From Bacteroidota bacterium (lineage in GTDB: Bacteria; Bacteroidota; Bacteroidia; Chitinophagales; Saprospiraceae), in the NCBI GenBank assembly GCA_016124585.1, contig WGNL01000023.1:186001-250000 (forward strand): DNA of 64,000 bases, in the 5' to 3' direction. A model generated the notes under the pieces. It was not told where the DNA came from, did no database searches, and was given only the letters and a program-made list of their open reading frames with translations. Numbering within the stretch: position 1 is the first letter of the stretch; every line of letters begins with the position of its first letter. Of this stretch, positions 1 through 6,117 are shown piece by piece. The position numbers and the translations under genes were made by a program.

Positions 1-103
1 CCATGGTTCAGGCGAAGCATAACATTATTGGGTATGGGTAATTTAATTGAAAGCAGCTAGAATATATTTCAACGCTATTGAATGGCAATAAAGCCTTTTA
101 AAA

Positions 104-1165
104 TCACCGCAACAACATGAGCTCTCCCCTGCTCATTTCCCAAAAATTGGAATAAGAAAAACGGTACCTGGACAGGAAAGTATAAACCCCAGGCAGCGCT
201 TGCTTGTGGCCAATCAGCCCTTCCCACCCCGCTGAACTGTCGTTTGTTCGGTACACCAATTGCCCCCAGCGGTCGAAAATGAGCAACTCAAACACCAAGA
301 ACTGGCAGGGAGTAAATGCCCTAAAATCATCGTTGATGCCGTCGCCTGTGGGCGAGAAGGCATTGGGGAAATAGACCGGGCATTCACATTGGTTTTCCAG
401 CTCGGAAAGCAGGATGGAATCCTTGACCACACAGCCGTCATAGTAGCCTTCCACGCTGTATAACCCTGGCCCGTCCGCTACGATGCTGGTGGTGGTAGCG
501 CCTGTGTTCCAGCGCTGGCTGTCGAAGGCGTTGCTGATGGACAAGACCGTTCCGGCCACTTTGCACAGCACTGTGTCGTTGCCCAATTCGATATCCGGGC
601 AGCCGAATCGGAAATCATCCACGAAGACCCAGCCATCACCATCCGGCACGATGCCCACGTAGCGGTAAGGCGCATCGGCGGTGAAGACAAGCTTTTGTTC
701 CGTCCAGTCAGCGCCTGCTGGTTCCGATTTGTATTTCAATTCGCCCAAGCTTTTTTCCACCGAAAAACCGATACGCAGCTTGCCCACTGGCAAACCAACG
801 CCCAAGCCATCTTTGCTGGCAAAAAGCAGCACGTATTCCTTGCCCGGCAGCAAGGCTTCATCCAATTCCAAGGCGATGGCATCCAAGTAAAAACCGCCGT
901 ACAGTGCCACGAAATCCTTACCCTCGAAGGCTGGGCCAAAACCGCAAGTATCGGTTATCACGTCCATTTCGCTTTTCGTGCCAAGGGCTGTCACATACGG
1001 CACATGCTGGTCAAAATCTGAGTTGGCCAGGTTGTAGGCGCACCCATAATCGTTCTGCTCGAAGCTGCCGTTGAGGAAATGCTGGGCATAAAGGCTGCTG
1101 GGCACCGCTTGGAGCAGGGCAAGAACAAATAGCAAGCAGCTTAATTGTGGTAATTTTGACCGCAT
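104..1165 (-). CDS. Secreted protein with T9SS type B sorting domain
   Basis: A 353-residue protein with an N-terminal signal peptide (hydrophobic stretch from about residue 8, likely cleavage after LYAQ near residue 28). The first half, opening NGSFEQNDYGCAYN, looks like a beta-sandwich of the carbohydrate-binding type. It is followed by a short Ig-like segment around PDIELGNDTVLC. The last ~90 residues start at FPNAFSPTGDGINDDF and include FDRWGQLVY, the classic gliding-motility/CHU_C type B C-terminal domain. The protein is therefore expected to cross the outer membrane by T9SS and stay at the surface or in the medium. Nothing visible assigns an enzymatic role. It is transcribed away from the GIY-YIG gene. 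Confidence 0.85.
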   Translation of the reverse strand: MRSKLPQLSCLLFVLALLQAVPSSLYAQHFLNGSFEQNDYGCAYNLANSDFDQHVPYVTALGTKSEMDVITDTCGFGPAFEGKDFVALYGGFYLDAIALELDEALLPGKEYVLLFASKDGLGVGLPVGKLRIGFSVEKSLGELKYKSEPAGADWTEQKLVFTADAPYRYVGIVPDGDGWVFVDDFRFGCPDIELGNDTVLCKVAGTVLSISNAFDSQRWNTGATTTSIVADGPGLYSVEGYYDGCVVKDSILLSELENQCECPVYFPNAFSPTGDGINDDFRAFTPCQFLVFELLIFDRWGQLVYRTNDSSAGWEGLIGHKQALPGVYTFLSRYRFSYSNFWEMSRGELMLLR

Positions 1166-1271
1166 TAGAAGGGCAATTTAGGTAAAAATTTGGAGCAAGC
1201 ACCCTGCTCTGCCGAACCAAATCCCTAGCAATCCTGTTTGCCGAGCTTCACCTTTTTATCCAACACAGTCC

Positions 1272-1619
1272 ATGACTCGAAAAGAACTTATCGCAGAATA
1301 CAAGAACCTTAAGCCCCGCATCGGGGTGTTTCAAATTAGAAATACCACCAACGGCAAAGTTCTCATTGAGGGCAGTACAAACCTCGATAAAATCTGGAAC
1401 CGCCACTCCACGGAACTCCGTTTTGGCAACCACCGAAACAAGGCCCTCCAACAGGATTGGAACGAGTTCGGCGAGCACAGTTTTGTCTTTGAAATCCTAT
1501 CGGAAATAGCGCAGCCGGAAGATAACAGCCCCTTCGATGCGGGCCGGGAAGTGAAAATGCTGGAAAAGCTCTTTCTGGAAGAGCGACAACCATTCGGGGA
1601 AAAGGGGTATTGCGGTTGA
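1272..1619 (+). CDS. GIY-YIG nuclease-like protein
   Basis: A 115-residue protein. The segment from about residue 17, GVFQIRNTTNGKVLIEGSTNL, occupies the place of the GIY...YIG core. NRHSTELRFGNHRNK, LQQDWNEFGEHSFVFEIL and a late glutamate (EKLFLEE) follow, matching a stand-alone Bacteroidota subfamily of small GIY-YIG proteins. The two signature tripeptides are altered (GVF, and no clear YIG), so catalysis is uncertain. The start is the ATG after an AT-rich leader. It is monocistronic as far as can be seen. The family could be a DNA-repair or restriction-type nuclease, but no partner gene is adjacent. Confidence 0.75.
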   Translation: MTRKELIAEYKNLKPRIGVFQIRNTTNGKVLIEGSTNLDKIWNRHSTELRFGNHRNKALQQDWNEFGEHSFVFEILSEIAQPEDNSPFDAGREVKMLEKLFLEERQPFGEKGYCG

Positions 1620-1716
1620 ACTGACAGGAGCTGCCAGCTCGTTTTAGCCTTTCAAAAACTGACTAACATCTGGCTATGTGCTCCCACCATTTTGCCAATA
1701 AAACCAGCAACAAAAG

Positions 1717-2115
1717 TTAAGCCTCCACCAACTCCTCGCTTGCTTTTTGCAGTACTTCCACCCCACCCCGTCGGCGCATGATTTCTACCATATTGTCGTG
1801 CGCCCATTTCACCAGGCCTTCGATGTGGGGGATGAGGCTCTTCCCCAGTGGGGTAATGGCGTATTCGACCCTCGGAGGCACTTCCGGGTAAACTGTGCGG
1901 CTCACCAAGCCATCGGTTTCGAGGGTGCGCAGGGTGACCGTCAGCATTTTTTGGGAGATGTCGTCAATGGTCTTGTGCATCTCGTTGAAGCGCATGACCT
2001 CGTTCTTGCCCAATAGTTTGATGATGAGCAGCGACCATTTGTCACCAAACCTCGACAGCACGTTCCGAACCGGACAATCCTCGTGCGTGCATTTCTCTGA
2101 ATTATTTTTAAACAT
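1717..2115 (-). CDS. HxlR-family transcriptional regulator
   Basis: A 132-residue winged-helix protein of the HxlR (DUF24) family. The N-terminal CTHEDCPVRN carries two cysteines, the first in the place of the redox-sensing cysteine of YodB/HypR-type members. FGDKWSLLIIKLL, RFNEMHKTIDDISQKMLTVTLR and LETDGLVSRTVYPEVPPRVEY are the recognition helix and wing. It is divergent from the OYE-family reductase gene, the usual setting for an electrophile- or quinone-responsive HxlR repressor of a flavin reductase. Candidate operators lie in the shared 150-bp intergenic region. The regulatory link is inferred from position and site placement. Confidence 0.92.
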   Translation of the reverse strand: MFKNNSEKCTHEDCPVRNVLSRFGDKWSLLIIKLLGKNEVMRFNEMHKTIDDISQKMLTVTLRTLETDGLVSRTVYPEVPPRVEYAITPLGKSLIPHIEGLVKWAHDNMVEIMRRRGGVEVLQKASEELVEA

Positions 2116-2135
2116 AACTGCTTGATTATCAATTA

Positions 2136-2156
2136 TAGTTACTTGTAGGTAAGCTA
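2136..2156. promoter_or_regulatory. Candidate HxlR operator near the regulator gene
   Basis: A 21-bp imperfect inverted repeat with half-sites TAGTTAC and GTAAGCTA lies 21 bp upstream of the HxlR start codon. It could mediate autoregulation. The match is by symmetry only. Confidence 0.35.
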
Positions 2157-2175
2157 AACACCTCTAGGCTCCCTC

Positions 2176-2206
2176 TTGCTTATCCTACTCACTGAATTTA
2201 GTTTTG
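2176..2206 (+). promoter_or_regulatory. Bacteroidota-type promoter of OYE1
   Basis: TTG at 2176-2178, a 20-bp spacer and TAGTTTTG at 2199-2206 match the Bacteroidota primary-sigma consensus TTG-N19/20-TAnnTTTG. Transcription would begin near 2213, about 50 nt before the OYE1 start codon. Confidence 0.65.
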
Positions 2207-2223
2207 CCCACACAAAAGTACGC

Positions 2224-2238
2224 TACTAACTTTTAGTA
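2224..2238. promoter_or_regulatory. Candidate HxlR operator for OYE1
   Basis: TACTAACTTTTAGTA has the form TACT-N7-AGTA, close to the operators reported for YodB-like HxlR repressors. It sits just downstream of the predicted transcription start of OYE1, where a bound repressor would block elongation. The assignment rests on symmetry and location. Confidence 0.5.
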
Positions 2239-2265
2239 ACCATTAAATTCTTAAAAAAGAACATC

Positions 2266-3345
2266 ATGAGTCAGACATTATTTTCGCCGCTCCAGCTAAA
2301 CGGCAGCTCGCTCAACAACCGCATCGTCATGGCACCCATGACCCGCTGCCGGGCATTGGGCAACGTGCCCAACGATTTGATAGCCACTTACTACGCCCAA
2401 CGTGCCACGGCAGGGCTGATCGTTACCGAAGGAACCTCGCCCTCGCCAAATGGCCTCGGCTACGCCCGAATCCCCGGCATTTACAACGATGCCCAAATTG
2501 AAGGTTGGAAGAAAACGACCAAAGCCGTGCATGAAAAAGGGGGCAAAATCTTCCTGCAAATCATGCACACAGGCCGGGTATCGCACTCCGCCAATATGCC
2601 CGCTGGCTCAAAAATCGTGGCCCCATCCGCCATCTCTGCCGATGGCAATATGTGGACGGACAGCCAGGGTATGCAGAAGACCGAAATGCCGGAGGCCATG
2701 ACTACTGCCGAGGTGAAATCCACCATACAGGAGTATGTACAGGCTGCAAAAAACGCCATCGCTGCGGGTTTTGACGGGGTAGAAATCCATTCGGCCAATG
2801 GCTATCTGCCCAACCAGTTCTTGAATCCTGGCTCCAACGTCCGCACGGACGAGTACGGCGGCAGCACCGAGAACCGCTGCCGTTTCGTTTTGGAAATCGC
2901 TCAACAAACTGCCGATGCCATTGGGTCGGAAAAAACGGGCATCCGCTTCTCGCCCTACAACCCGTTCAACGCCATGCAGCAGTTTGACGAAACTTTTGAG
3001 ACCTACGACTACCTCTCCAAAGAGCTGAACAAAATGGGCATTGCGTATATCCATTTACTGGATGCTTCCGCCCGTGTCATCGAAGAAGGTCTTGAATTGA
3101 TTGCAAAAATCCGGGAGAATTTCGATGGCATCTATATCCTGAATGCGGGCTACGACAAGGAGCGGGCTACCCATGCGCTGAGTACCGAGGAGGCTGATAT
3201 GATTGCGTTCGGCACGAAGTTCATCTCGAACCCCGACCTACCTTACCGCTTCAAAAATGATTTGGAACTGGCAGCACCTGACCAGAATACTTTCTACACC
3301 GCCGATGCGGTAGGCTATACGGATTATCCGTTTTCCGAGAATTAA
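2266..3345 (+). CDS. Alkene reductase, Old Yellow Enzyme family (OYE1)
   Basis: A 359-residue FMN-dependent ene-reductase of the NemA/OYE type, reducing activated C=C bonds (enones, quinones, possibly nitro compounds) with NAD(P)H. Visible landmarks are NRIVMAPMTRCRA at the N-terminus, ITEGT-like VTEGTSPSPNGLGY, the QIMHTGRVSH strand, and the substrate-binding pair in GVEIHSANGYLPNQFLNP (His175, Asn178, with Tyr180). EYGGSTENR and GTKFISNPDLPYR near the end complete the FMN-binding barrel. Length is normal for the family. It is divergent from HxlR with a clear promoter and operator. A close paralogue (OYE2) lies about 20 kb downstream; much of the protein is identical between the two. Confidence 0.95.
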   Translation: MSQTLFSPLQLNGSSLNNRIVMAPMTRCRALGNVPNDLIATYYAQRATAGLIVTEGTSPSPNGLGYARIPGIYNDAQIEGWKKTTKAVHEKGGKIFLQIMHTGRVSHSANMPAGSKIVAPSAISADGNMWTDSQGMQKTEMPEAMTTAEVKSTIQEYVQAAKNAIAAGFDGVEIHSANGYLPNQFLNPGSNVRTDEYGGSTENRCRFVLEIAQQTADAIGSEKTGIRFSPYNPFNAMQQFDETFETYDYLSKELNKMGIAYIHLLDASARVIEEGLELIAKIRENFDGIYILNAGYDKERATHALSTEEADMIAFGTKFISNPDLPYRFKNDLELAAPDQNTFYTADAVGYTDYPFSEN

Positions 3346-3358
3346 CCTGACAATACCC

Positions 3359-3388
3359 GGTAGAGACGTTGCATGCAACGTCTCTACC
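3359..3388. repeat. 30-bp perfect palindrome between convergent genes
   Basis: A perfect palindrome with arms GGTAGAGACGTTGCA and its complement. It lies between the 3' end of OYE1 and the convergent T9SS gene, whose TAG stop codon (3384-3386) is inside it. As RNA it forms a strong hairpin in either direction, so it may act as a bidirectional terminator. Related copies are at 6092-6117 and 8097-8124. Confidence 0.85.
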
Positions 3389-5612
3389 TAACCAAGGTCA
3401 CCTCCCCCGAAACCATTTTTATCGCTCCTGAAATTTCATTGGCGTATTCGAGGATATAAACATATACGCCCGGATTTGCCACCTTATCCTTCCTGTAGCC
3501 GTCCCAATGCGCATCTGAGCCCTTGCCATCGTACACGAGGCCACCCCAACGGTCGAACACCTTCAGCGTTTCCACCTGAAAATGGACACCGTAGGCTTGA
3601 AATACGTCATTGAGGCCATCATCGTTCGGGCTGAAAGCCGTGGGCATGTAAACATGACTGTCACAGTCCTCCAAGCTGACCACGATGGTTTCAGAGAGGG
3701 AACAACCGTTGAGGCTGCCCGTCAGGGTATAGGTGCCGGAGGTGTAAAACTCACGAATGCGCCCCAAAACACCATCACTCCAAGCATATTCCAAGCCCTG
3801 TGGCACGGTAGGCGAAATGGTGACCGGCTCACCCTCACAGCCTGAAATACCCGGCCCTAGCTCCAAGCTGCCATCTGGGTACTGCGAATCAAAGAAGCTC
3901 ACTTTAACAGCATCGCTGCCCTCGCAAACATCCGACATGACCGTGACAGTGTATTGGCCTTCGGCACCAACTTCCCGGATGGGGTCGGTGCTCAGGTCGT
4001 CCCAGAGGTAGGAAGTGGCACCGGGCGTCGTGGCATCGAGTAGGACGGGGCCAGTCTCGCACTCATAAATATTGGGGCCGAGGTCAGGCATGAGGCCGGG
4101 CTGCACCTCCACGGTGAGCGAGAAGGAATCCAAACAGCCATTGTAGCCGATAATTTGTTGCAGTTCGTAAGTGCCGGGCTGCGGAGCGCAGATTTCACCG
4201 GGGTTCTGCACGGAATCGGCATCGGAAGAAAGCCCTGAAAAATCCCACTGCCAGTATTCCGCATTCTGCTGCTGGAGGCTGTCCAGTTCGAAGCAATCGC
4301 CTACGCAGACGGTGGCGGGGGCGACAAAGCTGGCCAAAGGTTCGGGGTCTGGTTCGCAGTAGTCTTCTTCGTAGAAGTCGAAGGGGACAAGTGTACCTTC
4401 CGCCGTCGTGTCGAAAGTTATTTCCGTATAAGTGTAAGTGGGGCCGGGCAGAATTTCCAGCGGCACATCCTCCAGTTCAAGACAGGCACGGTGGGACTCG
4501 CAGCCGGGGACTTCGGCATCGGGGCCGGTTTTTTTTAGGATAGGTGAAAGTGCAAGGGGAGGAGCTAATTCAAAATCTAAAAATAAATACCCTCCATCAT
4601 TGGTCTTAAAAGGTATTCCGATACTGCTTTTGGCAGATTCTAAATTACCGTCTCCATCCATTAAATAATTAACACTGCCAAAGGCGCCCCTTATTTTCCC
4701 ATCTTGAGTGATAGTAGTATTTCCAAGAAAATAAGTAGAGGCGATACTAAAATAACCACTATACTGGGTATTATATTTTTTGGCCCATATAAGATTACCA
4801 TTATTATCGATTCTTGCTATGACAGGATAATTGTTCAGCCCGCCTATGAGGAGTATATCCCCATTGGGGAATTTATTCAGTTGTTCAACTACAAATCCTG
4901 AAAGGCTTACCGACCAAAGCGGTATACCGAAAGGGTCAATTACTACTAGGTTTGAATAGCTACTCGTATCCTTTTGAGCAGCGTACAAAAAGTTTCCATT
5001 ATTAAGTTGAATAGCATCCTTGAAATATTCGATGCTACCTATATCATATTTTTTTGCCCACTCCACTCCGCCATTATCATTGATTTTACTAAGTTCTACC
5101 CTACCAGGTAATAGCGAAAGCGGCACTAATGTATCGGCCACGACGTAACCTACCAGATAGCCATCATCGATTGTATTTATCAGAGAGGTTCTGAATAAGC
5201 TAAGGGTACCCGAAAAAATCACATCACCCAATCTTATATCCCAGATTTTCTGACCTGCTTCATTCAATTTCAATAGTGCAAGGTAGTTATGCCAAGAATT
5301 AATTTGTGAAACCGTTATTATTTCATTCTGTTGATTGACTGTGATTGCTGAAGTAAAGTCTACATCTTGAAATCCTTCATATCGAACTCCCCATTTAGGT
5401 ATGCCATCTTCATCCCAGCAAACCACCCCTCCATAGTTATTATTCAAAGGCCAATAATTACTAACCCACCCGCCATTGGGCAGTTCTACTATTTTAAGGG
5501 CCAACAAGTTTTCATCCGAATAATAAATCTTTGAAAACGTATTCTGCGCAAAAGCCCGCCATCCGAAGCCGGACAGCAGCAGCAATAAGAGAAAGAATCT
5601 GTGTGTTGTCAT
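3384..5612 (-). CDS. Secreted protein with T9SS type B sorting domain
   Basis: A 742-residue protein. I place the start at MTTHRFFLLLLLLSGFGWRA, because it begins a typical signal peptide; an in-frame ATG 72 nt upstream would add a non-signal extension. Residues ~25-360 carry propeller-like repeats with W-x-x-x-Y/N and GG motifs similar to the two T9SS proteins at 11-15 kb. PKD/Ig-like segments follow (ASFVAPATVCVGDCFELD, LPDLGPNIYECETGPVLLDATTPGA). The C-terminus YMPTAFSPNDDGLNDVFQ...FDRWGGLVYDGKG is a type B sorting domain. The protein is probably surface-attached. The stop codon falls inside a 30-bp palindrome. Confidence 0.85.
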   Translation of the reverse strand: MTTHRFFLLLLLLSGFGWRAFAQNTFSKIYYSDENLLALKIVELPNGGWVSNYWPLNNNYGGVVCWDEDGIPKWGVRYEGFQDVDFTSAITVNQQNEIITVSQINSWHNYLALLKLNEAGQKIWDIRLGDVIFSGTLSLFRTSLINTIDDGYLVGYVVADTLVPLSLLPGRVELSKINDNGGVEWAKKYDIGSIEYFKDAIQLNNGNFLYAAQKDTSSYSNLVVIDPFGIPLWSVSLSGFVVEQLNKFPNGDILLIGGLNNYPVIARIDNNGNLIWAKKYNTQYSGYFSIASTYFLGNTTITQDGKIRGAFGSVNYLMDGDGNLESAKSSIGIPFKTNDGGYLFLDFELAPPLALSPILKKTGPDAEVPGCESHRACLELEDVPLEILPGPTYTYTEITFDTTAEGTLVPFDFYEEDYCEPDPEPLASFVAPATVCVGDCFELDSLQQQNAEYWQWDFSGLSSDADSVQNPGEICAPQPGTYELQQIIGYNGCLDSFSLTVEVQPGLMPDLGPNIYECETGPVLLDATTPGATSYLWDDLSTDPIREVGAEGQYTVTVMSDVCEGSDAVKVSFFDSQYPDGSLELGPGISGCEGEPVTISPTVPQGLEYAWSDGVLGRIREFYTSGTYTLTGSLNGCSLSETIVVSLEDCDSHVYMPTAFSPNDDGLNDVFQAYGVHFQVETLKVFDRWGGLVYDGKGSDAHWDGYRKDKVANPGVYVYILEYANEISGAIKMVSGEVTLVR

Positions 5613-5789
5613 CGTGGTAAAAAGATTTGTATGGGCTATACCTACAGGAAGCGAAAGCGTCGTTGCTTTAAACGCTGCTGGCAAAGTAAAGGCGTTCTGG
5701 GAAACCTGCCCACATTTTTTTGAACTGGTAAGGGTGATGACAAAAAAGGGTTGGGTGATTTTGCTACCGGAATCTAGATGGTGCAGATT

Positions 5790-6071
5790 TTAGGTTTCTG
5801 CGGAATGGCACCTCCTTATCCCCCAAGCTCCACCCACTTCCTGTCTTTCCGCTTCATGGTCATCTTCCAAGTCCATTATTTCCCATAAAGTAGCATCCCT
5901 GTCCAAGATATGCCCGATACCAACCACGCTGGGCAATGAACCAGCCGGATGGTCGCCGCCGCATAGGAACTGCCATTCACCTTCGGCCCTACAGACATAT
6001 AAGACAGGCTTGGTATCCTCGAAGATATGCTCACAGAGGAAAGCAGGAGTATTAGGTTTAATATTCGTCAT
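5790..6071 (-). CDS. Small conserved-looking protein with CxH and CGGDH motifs
   Basis: A 93-residue acidic protein starting at ATG (MTNIKPNTP). FLCEHIFEDTKPVLYVCRAE, EGEWQFLCGGDH and VVGIGHILDRDATL look like a compact single domain in which C-E-H, C and C-G-G-D-H could bind a metal; this is inference. I recall similar small bacterial proteins with a DWQFLCG-like motif but cannot name the family with confidence. The gene begins 43 nt downstream of STAND1 on the same strand, with a degenerate palindrome copy between them, so it may be part of that locus. An upstream in-frame extension only covers the antisense/shifted end of STAND1. Confidence 0.65.
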   Translation of the reverse strand: MTNIKPNTPAFLCEHIFEDTKPVLYVCRAEGEWQFLCGGDHPAGSLPSVVGIGHILDRDATLWEIMDLEDDHEAERQEVGGAWGIRRCHSAET

Positions 6072-6091
6072 TGACCTATTATATTTTGCCT

Positions 6092-6117
6092 TAAAGACCT
6101 TGTATGCAACGTCTCTA
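6092..6117. repeat. Degenerate copy of the TAGAGACGTTG palindrome at the STAND1 stop codon
   Basis: This 26-nt copy matches the 3359-3388 palindrome with three mismatches and contains the STAND1 stop codon (TAG, 6115-6117). STAND2 ends with the same LAGL peptide but a TGA stop and no palindrome, so the element seems to have inserted at the stop codon without shortening the protein. Confidence 0.7.

Noticed and set aside
1..60. Possible 3' end of a gene entering from the left (reads ...SITLLGMGNLIESS stop)
   Set aside because: Only 19 codons are visible and they are not distinctive; could be chance.
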